Below the pieces are notes generated by a model that had not been told where the DNA came from, did not search any database, and saw only the letters and a list, made by a program, of their open reading frames with translations. From Gammaproteobacteria bacterium (GTDB lineage: Bacteria; Pseudomonadota; Gammaproteobacteria; Ga0077536): a stretch of 64,000 nucleotides of DNA. The translations under genes were made by a program, and so were the position numbers. This document shows positions 42,376 through 51,900 of the stretch, one piece after another. The DNA lies in NCBI GenBank assembly GCA_016191285.1, contig JACPPA010000012.1, positions 124,001 through 188,000 on the forward strand, given 5' to 3'. How positions within the stretch are numbered: the stretch's first letter is position 1; the number at the start of each line of letters is the position of its first letter.

Positions 42376-42756
42376 ATGACCCCGGATCAAATCGTGACTG
42401 CATTTTGCAATGCGTTTACCCGCGGTGCGCTCGACGACGCGCTCGCCCTCGTGACCGCCGACTGTGTTTATCACAACATTCCACTTGAACCCGTGCATGG
42501 CACCCAAGCGATGCGCGAAACCCTCGAAGGCTTTGTCAAAATCTTAGGCTCGATTCGACTCGAGACCCTGCACCAGGTCGCCAACGGCAACGTGGTCATG
42601 AACGAGCGCGTTGATTACTTCACTCCACCGGGCGGCAAAAAATACGGCTTACCCGTGATGGGCGTGTTCGAAATTCGTGACGGAAAAATCGCGGCTTGGC
42701 GTGACTATTTCGACATTCGCCAATTCGAGACGGGGGTCGGCATCAAGTTGACCTAA
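42376..42756 (+). CDS. limonene-1,2-epoxide hydrolase-like (SnoaL-fold) protein
   Basis: A 126-residue cone-shaped SnoaL-like fold. The catalytic Arg-x-Asp of the epoxide hydrolase group appears in VMNERVDYF, and the second Asp in AAWRDYFDIRQF. Members open small epoxides. The stop of the converging FolP gene overlaps its end by 4 nt. Confidence 0.84.
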   Translation: MTPDQIVTAFCNAFTRGALDDALALVTADCVYHNIPLEPVHGTQAMRETLEGFVKILGSIRLETLHQVANGNVVMNERVDYFTPPGGKKYGLPVMGVFEIRDGKIAAWRDYFDIRQFETGVGIKLT

Positions 42757-43592
42757 GGTTCCAGTGCGTGGCCAATCGCCCACGCGACTTCGAGCGCTTG
42801 GCGATTGGCTTTCACGTCGTGCACACGAAAGATTCGCACGCCAGCGCCCATACCGAGTGCGGTGGTGGCACAGGTCGCGCCAACTAAATCCGCAAACACC
42901 GTTTCGCGACAGATCGAACCCATGAAGCGTTTGCGGCTGGTGCCGAGCAGCACCGGGTACCCCACCGCGACCAAGCGCGGCAAGGCGGCTAATAAGGCAA
43001 GGTTGTGCGCCTTGGTTTTACCGAAGCCGATGCCGGGATCGAGCAGAATCCGGGCGCGTTGTACGCCGCCCTGCACGGCACACGCCGCGCGCTCCGCGAG
43101 ATAATTCACCACTTCGGCGACAACGTCTGAATAACTCGGCTGTATCTGCATGGTCTGTGGTGTGCCTTGCATATGCATCAGCACAATCCCAGCTCCCTGC
43201 GCCGCGACCACTTCGAGCATGCGCGGATCGCGCGCGCCTGAAATATCGTTCACGAGCGTCGCGCCGGCTTTCAATATTTGCTCAGCTACTTCTGGCGAGC
43301 GGGTGTCGACACTGATGGCGCAATGCACTGACCGACTGCTGCGTAAGGCTTCGATCACCGGTGTGAGGCGACGCAATTGTTCGGACGCAGCGACAGCCGC
43401 CGCACCCGGGCGGGACGACTCGGCGCCGATATCGATGATGTCCGCGCCCTCCGCGGCCATGATCTCGGCATGCATCACGGCACGACTAACGTCCGCGTAT
43501 TGACCGCCATCGGAGAAACTGTCCGGCGTGACATTGAGGACACCCATGATAAGCGGTGGTGCGGTGGTGTCGTGAAGACGAGCCCAGTTCAT
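42753..43592 (-). CDS. folP: dihydropteroate synthase
   Basis: A 279-residue FolP. PPLIMGVLNVTPDSFSDGGQ binds the pterin pyrophosphate, with DIIDIGAESSRPGA, ISVDTRSPEVAEQILKAG, LVNDISGARD and the SRKRFMG loop. It joins p-aminobenzoate to the pterin in folate synthesis. ATG 43592 is the family start; the upstream part of the frame is not FolP. It follows the peptidase gene by 22 nt. Confidence 0.95.
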   Translation of the reverse strand: MNWARLHDTTAPPLIMGVLNVTPDSFSDGGQYADVSRAVMHAEIMAAEGADIIDIGAESSRPGAAAVAASEQLRRLTPVIEALRSSRSVHCAISVDTRSPEVAEQILKAGATLVNDISGARDPRMLEVVAAQGAGIVLMHMQGTPQTMQIQPSYSDVVAEVVNYLAERAACAVQGGVQRARILLDPGIGFGKTKAHNLALLAALPRLVAVGYPVLLGTSRKRFMGSICRETVFADLVGATCATTALGMGAGVRIFRVHDVKANRQALEVAWAIGHALEP

Positions 43593-43614
43593 TCGAGACC
43601 TACGGAAGAATCGC

Positions 43615-44580
43615 CTAGGTGGATGACACAGCATCGCCGGCAAGCGTACCCAGCATCGCATCCGCCGCGCGCACCAGCGCCTCGGTCATCAGCGGTTCGC
43701 CCGAAAGATGACCGGTGGTTCGTAACACTTCGAACGTCGACCACGGCGCGGCTTGATGCAAAGACCATCCAGCCTCGGCGGCGCAAGTGAGATCGCGTTG
43801 GCCGTGGATGATATGCACAGGCACGCGCGGCAACCAATGCGCGTTGGCGAGTAGTTGGTCATCGTCCAGGAAGTAGCGGTGGACCGCGTAATGTAATTCG
43901 ATCTGCGTCTTCGCCATCAATTCAGGGAGTGGCATCGGTGGATCGCCATCGCCATGTTCCAACGCGAAGCTCACCACTTCGCCCGACCATTTTGACCAGG
44001 CGCGTGCGACGCGCTCGGCTAGCCGAGCGTCCGGTCCGAAAACTGCCGCGTGCAGTGCCGGAATTTCGCAGCCGACTCCGTGCACCGCGTTGTTGAATTC
44101 GGCCCACGCGCGCGGTAACAAGCGTGCCGCGCCATCCTGCATGAACCAATCAAGGTCACGTTGTCGTGCCAAGAACGTGCCGCGCAGGATGATCCCGAGC
44201 ACGTGCGCGGGATGCGCTTCGGCATAAGCCACCGCGAGCGCCGCGCCCCACGAGCCGCCGAACAGCACCCATTTGTCGACCTGCGCCGCGCGGCGTAAGT
44301 GTTCGAGATCGGCAACGAGCGCTTGCGTGGTGTTAGCCGCCGTTCCGCCGAACGGGCGCGAGCGTCCCGCACCGCGTTGGTCGAGCAAGAAATTACGGTA
44401 GCGTGCCGGATTAAAAAATTGGCGGTGGCTCGGTTTACAACTTGAACCCGGGCCGCCATGCAGGAACACGATCGGTATACCGTCGGGAGCGCCGGCTTCT
44501 TCGACATACACCGTGTGGCCATCGCCGACTTCGAGCTGATGGACGATGCGCGCTGCCGAAGGAGGATAGAGGTTAGACAC
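43615..44580 (-). CDS. pip: proline iminopeptidase
   Basis: A 321-residue alpha/beta-hydrolase peptidase (S33). HGGPGSSCKPSHRQFF supplies the oxyanion hole, DQRGAGRSRPFG the next loop and FGGSWGAALAVAYAE the Ser nucleophile. IIHGQRDLTCAAEAG carries the Asp and TTGHLSGEP the His. It removes N-terminal proline from peptides in the cytosol. Co-transcribed with folP. Confidence 0.93.
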   Translation of the reverse strand: MSNLYPPSAARIVHQLEVGDGHTVYVEEAGAPDGIPIVFLHGGPGSSCKPSHRQFFNPARYRNFLLDQRGAGRSRPFGGTAANTTQALVADLEHLRRAAQVDKWVLFGGSWGAALAVAYAEAHPAHVLGIILRGTFLARQRDLDWFMQDGAARLLPRAWAEFNNAVHGVGCEIPALHAAVFGPDARLAERVARAWSKWSGEVVSFALEHGDGDPPMPLPELMAKTQIELHYAVHRYFLDDDQLLANAHWLPRVPVHIIHGQRDLTCAAEAGWSLHQAAPWSTFEVLRTTGHLSGEPLMTEALVRAADAMLGTLAGDAVSST

Positions 44581-44603
44581 GACGGGTTATCGATTTCGAG
44601 CAC

Positions 44604-44668
44604 TGTGGGAGCCGCTTTAGCGGCGAATTAAATAGAAATTCGTATTCGCGGCTAAAGCCGCTCCCACC
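44604..44668. repeat. REP inverted pair
   Basis: Plus copy 44604-44628 (stem GCCGCTTTAGCGGC) and minus copy 44644-44668 (stem GCGGCTTTAGCCGC). Confidence 0.87.
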
Positions 44669-44710
44669 ATGACAACTCGTCGATTTGTTAAAGTCCATGG
44701 CGGGACCGCA

Positions 44711-45220
44711 CTACCCATTCCCTTTGGCGATTACTGCGTGCGAGACCTGGCCGTTTTTCAAATCCCGGGTGACTATCCGTTGACCCAGCGCTTGTTGATT
44801 CGTGCCGAGCACGAGCGCCATCCACCGCATATAGAACACTGCTCGAGGATGGCCCGAGCTACGCGCCGCGGCGTACCAACCGAAGGCGCGAAAGTCGTCT
44901 TTATTGGTGCCCAGACCCTGCCTGAACATACTGCCCAGATGACGTTGCGCCGAGCCGTCACCAGCCAACGCCGCGCGCTCAAACCAGTAAACCGCCTGCC
45001 GGTAATCGCGAGCCACGCCAACACCGGTGTAGTACAGCACGCCCACCGCGTTTTGCGCGGTGACATCACCCTGAATCGCCGCAGCATTTAATTTGGCGTA
45101 AGCCTCGGCGAAGCGCCCGGCGCGATAGGCTGAGCGTGCATCCGGCGGGCGCGCGCAACCAAGCAAGGACACCAGCAATAAAAGAATGAGGCTGCGTCGA
45201 CTTAAATTCCGCACCCGCAT
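44711..45220 (-). CDS. Sel1-repeat lipoprotein
   Basis: A 169-residue protein with a lipoprotein signal (LILLLLVSLLGCARPPDARS, lipobox LLGC). Two to three Sel1-like repeats follow (AQNAVGVLYYTGVGVARDYR; AQRHLGSMFRQGLGTNKDDF). Sel1 repeats are protein-protein scaffolds. Location is inferred as periplasmic or outer-membrane facing. It lies 6 nt after the CoA-transferase gene. Confidence 0.85.
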   Translation of the reverse strand: MRVRNLSRRSLILLLLVSLLGCARPPDARSAYRAGRFAEAYAKLNAAAIQGDVTAQNAVGVLYYTGVGVARDYRQAVYWFERAALAGDGSAQRHLGSMFRQGLGTNKDDFRAFGWYAAARSSGHPRAVFYMRWMALVLGTNQQALGQRIVTRDLKNGQVSHAVIAKGNG

Positions 45221-45226
45221 AGCGGG

Positions 45227-46438
45227 TTAGGTCGCGGGATTTGCTTGCAATACGCCTTGCGTCGTAAGCGTCGCGATTTTTTCGGCGCTAAACCCCAGCA
45301 TGCTCGACAAGACTTCGGCGTTGTTCTGTCCCAAATGCACCGCTTCCAACGGAATATTATGTGGGAAACCGGAGAACCGTAACGGCATCCCCGGCAAGAT
45401 GGCGGTGCCGATTTTAGGATCTTGTACGGCGCGCACCGTCCCGCGTCCTTGCATGTGTGGATGATTCACGACTTCCTCGATCGTCAGCACCGGCGCGCAC
45501 GGCACATGGACTTCTTTCAACGCCGCGAGCACAGCGTCCTCGCTGGCTATCGAATCCACCCACTGTTGAATAATCGCGATGATTTCTGGCGCGTGTTCAA
45601 CGCGCTTGGCGTTGGAGTCATAGCGTGGATCGGTCCCCAGTTCGGGGCGCTCCATGGCCGTGCACAGCGGCGCCCATTGGTTCTGCAACGCAATGATGCA
45701 AAGGTAGTGGTCTTTCGATTTGAATAAGCCCAGTGGACATATCGCGTAGTGATGATTGCCGGCACGCGTCGGTGAGTTACCGGTCAAGCCATAAACCGCG
45801 ATATTAATTTCGTGGCAGTGCGCATAAACGTCGAGCAACGACACGTCGATGTACTGACCTTCGCCACCGCGTTCGCGATGAAGCAGGGCAAAACCGATCG
45901 CACAGGCGGCATGCACGCCGGTGTTGACGTCACCCAAGCCCAGCATCGGCAGCATCGGCGCGCCGCCGGCCTCGCCGATCATCCCTGTGACCCCGGCGTA
46001 GGCCTGGGCGATGTAGTCAAAGCCAGGTAACGCGGACAGCGGACCCTGCTGACCGAAGGCCGAGATCGAACACATGACCGCGCGCGGATTGAGCGCATGC
46101 ACCCGCTCCCAGCCGATACCGAGACGCGCCGCGACACCCGGCGAAAAGTTTTCGATGACAACATCGACCTCTTTAATCAGGGCTTCGACAATTTCTTTGC
46201 CTTCTGGTGTTTTTAAGTTCACGCACAGGCTTTTTTTGCCGCGATTCTGCTGCAAGTAATACGCACTGCGACCGTTCTTGACCGTTGGAAGCATACGAGA
46301 AACATCGCCGAGCGGCGGGAACTCAACCTTGATTACTTCGGCGCCCATCTCAACCATCAAACGCGTCGCGGTCGGGCCGGCCAGCACGTGCGTGAAATCG
46401 AGAACTTTAAAGCCGCTCAAGAGGTGTTTATTCATCAT
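45227..46438 (-). CDS. CaiB/BaiF-type (family III) CoA transferase
   Basis: 403 residues. LSGFKVLDFTHVLAGPTATR, ARLGIGWERVHALNPRAVMC, IGEAGGAPMLPMLGLGDVNT and HPHMQGRGTVRAVQDP are standard family III blocks. The catalytic Asp is expected in the LGDVNTG segment. The specific acid/CoA pair is unknown. ATG 46438 is chosen with GGAG upstream; the longer frame reads into CATTCCGG-type repeats. The F420 operon lies upstream in the same direction. Confidence 0.9.
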   Translation of the reverse strand: MMNKHLLSGFKVLDFTHVLAGPTATRLMVEMGAEVIKVEFPPLGDVSRMLPTVKNGRSAYYLQQNRGKKSLCVNLKTPEGKEIVEALIKEVDVVIENFSPGVAARLGIGWERVHALNPRAVMCSISAFGQQGPLSALPGFDYIAQAYAGVTGMIGEAGGAPMLPMLGLGDVNTGVHAACAIGFALLHRERGGEGQYIDVSLLDVYAHCHEINIAVYGLTGNSPTRAGNHHYAICPLGLFKSKDHYLCIIALQNQWAPLCTAMERPELGTDPRYDSNAKRVEHAPEIIAIIQQWVDSIASEDAVLAALKEVHVPCAPVLTIEEVVNHPHMQGRGTVRAVQDPKIGTAILPGMPLRFSGFPHNIPLEAVHLGQNNAEVLSSMLGFSAEKIATLTTQGVLQANPAT

Positions 46439-46554
46439 GATCTCCAATCCTCCGTGTGATGCGGGCTTAATGGTCGGAGTCTGCTGTCGCGCGAGTCTAA
46501 ATAGGAAATCATAAATGGCAGCGAGGTCGCGAAGTGGAGCCAGGCCGACAGCAT

Positions 46555-46640
46555 TGCGGCCGTCGTCCCGGCGAACGCCGGAATCCAGGGCCTCAGAGCA
46601 CCCCCCACCGTCATTCCGGCGACCGCCGGAATCCAGTGAA
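46555..46640. repeat. CATTCCGG-type palindromic repeat pair
   Basis: GTCCCGGCGAACGCCGGAAT and GTCATTCCGGCGACCGCCGG, each followed by AATCCAG, occur twice in the 236-bp gap upstream of the CoA-transferase gene. Confidence 0.75.
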
Positions 46641-46674
46641 GAAATGCTGTCCGCGCCGTGCGCGGACACTGAAT

Positions 46675-49128
46675 TTAGGCGTCGACATGATTCCGTAACA
46701 ACGGGCGTCGCGCGCCGCGCTCATAGGCTTGCGCCGGGGTGTTGATGATGTCGGTCAAGACCCCGGCGCTAAGCGCGGCCGCCGCGCGCTCGTCACTGAC
46801 CGGCGCATAAACAGTACTGCGTTGACGCGGCACGCGTCCGGCACTCGCAATCATCGCCATCATCAAATTCGGATCGGTTTCTTGACCGTGACTCGCGCCC
46901 GCCGCGCGCGTGATGCTTTCATTCATCAACGTGCCGCCGAGATCGTTGACCCCGGCGCCCAAACACGCCACCACGCCCTTATGGCCCATTTTGACCCACG
47001 AGGCTTGGATATTCGTAATCACGGGATTAAGCGTCAACCGCGCCACCGCGTGCATCAACACCGCTTCGCGGAACGTTGGTCCCTTGCGCGCACGGCCTTT
47101 GAGATACAGCGGCGCTTCCATGTGCACGAACGGTAACGGCACAAATTCAGTAAAGCCGCCGGTTTCCATTTGCTGTGCCCGGATCCGCAATAAATGGCGC
47201 GCCCAATGTTGGTAACCATCGACATGGCCGTACATGATCGTCGCGGTGGTTTTGAATCCGATCCGATGCGCGGTCCGCATGACTTCGAGCCATTGCGCGG
47301 TATTGATCTTATCCGGGCAAATGATCTTGCGAACTTCATCATCCAAGATTTCGGCGGCGGTGCCTGGCAAGGTACCGAGCCCAGCGTCTTTGAGACGCAT
47401 TAGGAAATCACGCAGCGGCGCGCCCAAGGTGGCCGCGCCCTGCCACACTTCGAGCGGCGAAAAAGCGTGCACATGGATCGCGGGCTCCGCGGCTTTAACG
47501 GCGGCCACGATATCGAGATAGGTCTGCCCGGTGTATTGCGGGTGGATCCCGCCTTGCATGCAGACTTCGGTGGCGCCACGCGCCCAGGCTTCGTGCACGC
47601 GACGTTGAATTTCACTCAAATCCAAGTCGTACGGTTTGCCGCGCAAGTTCTCGGACAGTTTGCCTTTGGAAAACGCGCAGAACTGACATTTGAAATAACA
47701 GACGTTGGTGTAGTTGATGTTGCGATTGACGACGTAACTGACCACGTCGCCGTTCGCGGTTTTCCGTAGCTCATCCGCGGCGTGGCAGACAGCGGCGAAA
47801 TCTTCGCCTCGCGCCTGGAAGAGACGGACAATTTCATTCTCGGTTAACGTCGCACCGACGCGCGCGCGTTCGAGCGTGGCCGCTATCGCCGACGAGTGTC
47901 GTGAGGGCTGCGTTAGGTAAGCGAGATCATCTGCACTCGGCTCGCTGGGTTCACCCGGACTCCAGGCATCGGTGCGCGGCAACCCTTCGCCATCGATGGC
48001 TTGTAAGACTGGGGTGCGAAACGCCGACGCCAGCCAAGTCTCGCTATTTAAGGCGTACTGCGGATAAACCGTCAGACGCTCCTGCAGTAGCTTGCCGGCG
48101 TTGGCCGTTTCGCGTGCCAATGCTTCCAGCTGCGGCCATGGCGCTTCGGGATTAACATAATCCGGTGTCAACGGCGATACCCCGCCCCAGTCGTTGATAC
48201 CGGCGGCGATCAATTGCTCAAGCACGCCGGGACTTAAATTCGGCGGCGCTTGCACGCTCATGTTCGCGCCAAAAATGACGCGCGTTACCGCCAAGGTCCA
48301 CAGCATTTCGTCGAGGTCAGGTTCTGGCGCGTGGACCATCTTGGTCCCTGGCTTGGCGCGAAAATTCTGAATGATGAGTTCTTGGACATGCCCGTAGCGC
48401 GCATGGGACGCACGGATGGCGAGCAGGGATTCGATCCGTTCACGCCGGGTCTCGCCAATGCCGATTAAAATTCCTGTCGTGAACGGTACTCGGGCTCGGC
48501 CAGCCTCATCTAGGGTTTGTAAACGCACCGCTGGCACCTTATCCGGTGAACCGTAATGCGGCAGGCCTTTTTCAGTTAGGCGCACGGCGGCGGATTCGAG
48601 CATCAGGCCCATGCTGGGCGCGACTTCGCGCAGCGTCGCGAATTCCGCCGCGGTCAACGTACCAGGATTTAAATGCGGTAAGAGTCCGCTGTCGCGAAAC
48701 ACGGCGTCGGCCGCCGCGCGCAAATAGTCGAGCGTCGACGCATAACCCATGCGCTCCAAGGCATCGCGCGCTGCCTTATAACGCAGTTCTGGTCGTTCGC
48801 CGAGCGTAAACAACGCTTCCTTACAGCCGAGCGTCGCACCATGTCGCGCCACCGCGAGCACTTCGTCGAGCGTCATATACGGACTCGTCACCCGCTTTGG
48901 CGCTTGGGCGAACGTGCAGTAGTGGCATACATCGCGACACAGATGCGTTAACGGAATAAAGACCTTTTTCGAATAGGTCACCACATTGCGAAAACCTTGG
49001 TCGCGCAACGCGGCCGCAGTCGCCATCAAGGTTTCGAGATCGGTGCAGTCGGTGAGCGTCAAGGCTTCGGCGTCGGTCGGCGCGGCGCCACCCAACGTTC
49101 GCTCGAGCATCGTGCGCATGCTTACCAC
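46675..49128 (-). CDS. fbiC: FO synthase, fused CofG-CofH (FbiC)
   Basis: An 817-residue fusion of two radical-SAM enzymes. The CofG half has CRDVCHYC (residue ~64) and the CofH half CYFKCQFC (residue ~485); each binds a 4Fe-4S cluster. CofG-type blocks include TLGERPELRYKAARDALERM and FRAKPGTKMVHAPEPD. CofH-type blocks include QGGIHPQYTGQTYLDIVAAV, GTAAEILDDEVRKIICPDK and TATIMYGHVDGYQHWARHL. Together they make the deazaflavin FO from tyrosine and 5-amino-6-ribitylaminouracil. The one-protein form is that of actinobacteria; archaea use two genes. Overlaps cofC by 7 nt. Confidence 0.96.
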   Translation of the reverse strand: MVSMRTMLERTLGGAAPTDAEALTLTDCTDLETLMATAAALRDQGFRNVVTYSKKVFIPLTHLCRDVCHYCTFAQAPKRVTSPYMTLDEVLAVARHGATLGCKEALFTLGERPELRYKAARDALERMGYASTLDYLRAAADAVFRDSGLLPHLNPGTLTAAEFATLREVAPSMGLMLESAAVRLTEKGLPHYGSPDKVPAVRLQTLDEAGRARVPFTTGILIGIGETRRERIESLLAIRASHARYGHVQELIIQNFRAKPGTKMVHAPEPDLDEMLWTLAVTRVIFGANMSVQAPPNLSPGVLEQLIAAGINDWGGVSPLTPDYVNPEAPWPQLEALARETANAGKLLQERLTVYPQYALNSETWLASAFRTPVLQAIDGEGLPRTDAWSPGEPSEPSADDLAYLTQPSRHSSAIAATLERARVGATLTENEIVRLFQARGEDFAAVCHAADELRKTANGDVVSYVVNRNINYTNVCYFKCQFCAFSKGKLSENLRGKPYDLDLSEIQRRVHEAWARGATEVCMQGGIHPQYTGQTYLDIVAAVKAAEPAIHVHAFSPLEVWQGAATLGAPLRDFLMRLKDAGLGTLPGTAAEILDDEVRKIICPDKINTAQWLEVMRTAHRIGFKTTATIMYGHVDGYQHWARHLLRIRAQQMETGGFTEFVPLPFVHMEAPLYLKGRARKGPTFREAVLMHAVARLTLNPVITNIQASWVKMGHKGVVACLGAGVNDLGGTLMNESITRAAGASHGQETDPNLMMAMIASAGRVPRQRSTVYAPVSDERAAAALSAGVLTDIINTPAQAYERGARRPLLRNHVDA

Positions 49129-49793
49129 GCGGCCGCCTGATGCTGGCGCGACGGGATTCGCGCATCGAGTCCGCGATCACATAAATAAACCAAGGTCTCG
49201 GCCTCCGTATCAAAGCTCATCAGGTCGCGCAAATCATCGGGGGTGTCGATGTCGAAGGCAATCCCCGGTAATTGCAATATCCGCACCGCGGCGCCGATGT
49301 CGCGCGCCGCCGCGCAATGCGCATGAAAGCTTTCGTGTCCAAAATGAAACGGTATCAAGTCCGGCGACGATACCGCCAACGCATTGGTGCCAAAGCCTTC
49401 GCGATCAGAGACGATGGTCATGTGCGGGGCCTCGCTATGCGCCATGATTATTGTATCGATCTCGTAGGGCGTGGCGAGCGGCACATCGCCGGGCAACATC
49501 AGCATGCGCGTTTCGCCCCGCGCCAGCAAATGCAAGCCCGCTTGCGTCACGGCGCGCGACAGCCCGCGCATTTCTTCCGGCAACACGCTCGCGCCAGCGC
49601 GTGCGGCGAGTTCGTGAATCGTCGCTTCCTGCGACACAACGAGCACCCCGGTCACTCGGCTACAACGCGCGAGCGTCGCCAGCAAATCCTGCAGCATCAC
49701 GCGCGCCAGCGTCGCGCGCTCGGTGTCGGTCAATACCGCGGCGAGGCGTTGCTTCGCATACGCAAAAGGTTTAACGGGGATAACGGTCCACAT
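49122..49793 (-). CDS. cofC: CofC (FbiD) phospholactate/3-phosphoglycerate/PEP guanylyltransferase
   Basis: A 223-residue nucleotidyltransferase. It has the N-terminal VIPVKPFAYAKQRLAAVLTD, LMLPGDVPLATPYEID, GFGTNALAVSSPDLIPFHFG and GIAFDIDTPDDLRDL. CofC activates a three-carbon phospho-acid with GTP for transfer to FO. The acid differs by clade (PEP, 2-phospholactate or 3-phosphoglycerate) and this sequence does not settle it by eye. Second-last gene of the F420 run. Confidence 0.93.
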   Translation of the reverse strand: MWTVIPVKPFAYAKQRLAAVLTDTERATLARVMLQDLLATLARCSRVTGVLVVSQEATIHELAARAGASVLPEEMRGLSRAVTQAGLHLLARGETRMLMLPGDVPLATPYEIDTIIMAHSEAPHMTIVSDREGFGTNALAVSSPDLIPFHFGHESFHAHCAAARDIGAAVRILQLPGIAFDIDTPDDLRDLMSFDTEAETLVYLCDRGLDARIPSRQHQAAAW

Positions 49794-49860
49794 AGAAAAT
49801 TAACGCCACGTGCCTTACACGGCGACACTACCCAGTGGACAGCAAAAAAATGACACGGAT

Positions 49861-50826
49861 TTAATGGGCTTTTTTGTCAGCGTTGAGTCGGTGGATTAAA
49901 TCCAGAGTGACGCGGGCCAGCTCGATTTTGTCGGCCAACGTTACCATGACCGTCGGGGCAGCGATAGCGGCCAAATCCAACCCTTCGAAGCTGGGCAATA
50001 GCGCCGCGTCCGCGTGGTCCAAGATGAATCCGTCAAGGATATCCGCATAGTGCGCCGCTACCGCAACGGCCGATTGCGGAACCTTGAGTTCGCTCATCAT
50101 TTTGACCGTTGGCCCCTTCAACGCGAGACCCGCCACGATCGGCGATACGGCGACGACGGGCGCTGGGAGCGCGCGTAACCGTTCGCGTAAGCCCGGCACC
50201 GCCAACACCGGATCGATACTGACAAAGGGATTCGACGGACAAATGATCACCCCTCTCAGCGCCGAGTCATCCAACCATCCCAACACTTCCGAACTCATGC
50301 GCGCATCGGCCGCGCCCGCAAACGAGAAGCCGGTTACCGCGGGCTCGCAGCGGTCGCGCACAAAATAATGCTGGAAGGCCAGCGCGCCAGCGGCCGTGTG
50401 AACCACGGTGCGCACCGGCGCGTCGGTCATCGGCAATATTGAATGTGCTATGCCGAGGCGAGTTGTCAGCTCGCGCGTGATCGCGGTTAGCGTCGCGCCC
50501 TCGCGCAAACGCGCGGTACGCAGCGCATGCAAAGCCAAATCGCGATCGCCGAGATTAAACCAGGCCTCGCCACCCAATAGGCGCAAGGTCTCGATGAAAT
50601 GCCAGGTTTCGCCGCGCCGGCCCCAACCGGTGTCGGGATTGCTGAGGTCCGCTAGCGTATAAGTCAGGGTGTCGATATCGGGCGAGATATGCAGCCCGAG
50701 ATGTTCAAAATCGTCACCCGTGTTAACCACGAAGGCGAGCGCACTCGAATCTTCCAAGTGAGTCAACCCTAAGGCCAACTTGGCGCCGCCGACGCCTCCC
50801 GTAATCGCCAAATATTTTGCGCCCAT
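49861..50826 (-). CDS. cofD: CofD (FbiA) 2-phospho-L-lactate-type transferase
   Basis: A 321-residue protein with the family hallmarks: YLAITGGVGGAKLALGLTHL, GWGRRGETWHFIETLRLLGG, WFNLGDRDLALHALRTARL and ICPSNPFVSIDPVLAVPGL. It joins the guanylylated acid from CofC to FO, giving F420-0 or dehydro-F420-0. Same strand as cofC and cofE; a REP pair lies between it and cofE. Confidence 0.95.
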   Translation of the reverse strand: MGAKYLAITGGVGGAKLALGLTHLEDSSALAFVVNTGDDFEHLGLHISPDIDTLTYTLADLSNPDTGWGRRGETWHFIETLRLLGGEAWFNLGDRDLALHALRTARLREGATLTAITRELTTRLGIAHSILPMTDAPVRTVVHTAAGALAFQHYFVRDRCEPAVTGFSFAGAADARMSSEVLGWLDDSALRGVIICPSNPFVSIDPVLAVPGLRERLRALPAPVVAVSPIVAGLALKGPTVKMMSELKVPQSAVAVAAHYADILDGFILDHADAALLPSFEGLDLAAIAAPTVMVTLADKIELARVTLDLIHRLNADKKAH

Positions 50827-50883
50827 CGCCTAGTGTGGAGTCCCGCAACGAACTTTAGTAGTTCGTAATGCTATTACAACACT

Positions 50884-50953
50884 TTGTGGGAGCCGCTTCA
50901 GCGGCGAATCTTGACTGAGCAAGGTGCAATTCGCGGCTAAAGCCGCTCCCACC
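50884..50953. repeat. REP inverted pair between cofD and cofE
   Basis: Plus copy 50884-50909 (stem GCCGCTTCAGCGGC, one base changed in the loop) and minus copy 50929-50953 (stem GCGGCTTTAGCCGC). Confidence 0.85.
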
Positions 50954-50997
50954 ATAACTAAGGTGTCGATTAATTGAGTTGATTACGGAATGGCACA

Positions 50998-51762
50998 CTA
51001 GCGAAACATGTCTTCGGCAAGCGGACGGATAATGTCGCGCGCCGTTTGCAGGGAATCGTCGACGGGGAGTCCCTGAATCAACACCGCCGGCGTTTGTTGC
51101 ACGCTCTCGCCCATCAACAAACACGCTGTCCCGGCGAGGGAATCGGCGCGATTAATAATCGTTACTTTGAGTTCGCGACCAAACATATCCGAGGTGCCCC
51201 GTAAGTCGTCCAATACCTTGAGCCCGGCGCAGCCTATTGCGCCGCCGATGGTGCCCATGCGCCACGCGCGATTCATGCTATCGGCGATAATCACCGCCAC
51301 ATGTTTGCCGGTCGCGGCGCGGAGCGCGGTGTGCAGACGCAGCGCCGAAGCATCGGGATCGACGGGCAATAACAACGCGCACTCGCCTTGTGCATGTTCG
51401 ATATTGGATTGATCAATGCCGGCATGCGCACCTACGTTGCCGAGTCGGTGGCGCATGATCAGCACGCCGGGTTTCTTCCGTAAAACTTCAATCGATTCGT
51501 CGAGGATGAGTTGTACCAGGCGCGGATCCTTGGCAGTCTCTGCCGCGAGTTCGATGGCGCGCGGCGTCGGCGTGACACTTGCCAAGGGAATCAGTCGACC
51601 TTCAGCTTTTGAAACGATTTTTTGCGCCAGCACCAGGACGTCGCCATCGGCCACGGGCTGCTGCAAACGCCGCAGGCTAGTGAGCAACAGATCCAACAGA
51701 TCGTCACCCGCCTTGACCAACGGGATCCCAGGCAATAGATGGAAACGCAAGGTGTCCGACAC
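50998..51762 (-). CDS. cofE: CofE coenzyme F420-0:L-glutamate ligase
   Basis: 254 residues, the CofE domain alone, without the nitroreductase-like FbiB C-terminus. Motifs are VLVLAQKIVSKAEGRLIPLA, GVLIMRHRLGNVGAHAGIDQ, IIADSMNRAWRMGTIGGAIG, and a GMP/metal site probably in LLPVDPDASALRLH. It adds the glutamate tail to F420-0. The longer frame position fits ATG 51762. First gene of the run, so transcription likely goes cofE, cofD, cofC, fbiC, with the REP pair as a possible attenuator. Confidence 0.94.
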   Translation of the reverse strand: MSDTLRFHLLPGIPLVKAGDDLLDLLLTSLRRLQQPVADGDVLVLAQKIVSKAEGRLIPLASVTPTPRAIELAAETAKDPRLVQLILDESIEVLRKKPGVLIMRHRLGNVGAHAGIDQSNIEHAQGECALLLPVDPDASALRLHTALRAATGKHVAVIIADSMNRAWRMGTIGGAIGCAGLKVLDDLRGTSDMFGRELKVTIINRADSLAGTACLLMGESVQQTPAVLIQGLPVDDSLQTARDIIRPLAEDMFR

Positions 51763-51900
51763 GCTAACTCGCGAAGGTTTGGTGCAGGCGCCAGCCTACG
51801 CTGTCTGACGGCGGTTTTGAATCATATGCAGTGATGACTATTCGTTCTCCTCATCCCCGGTTAAAATTCGAGTTCATCAACCGACTAACCCCCGCCGCGC

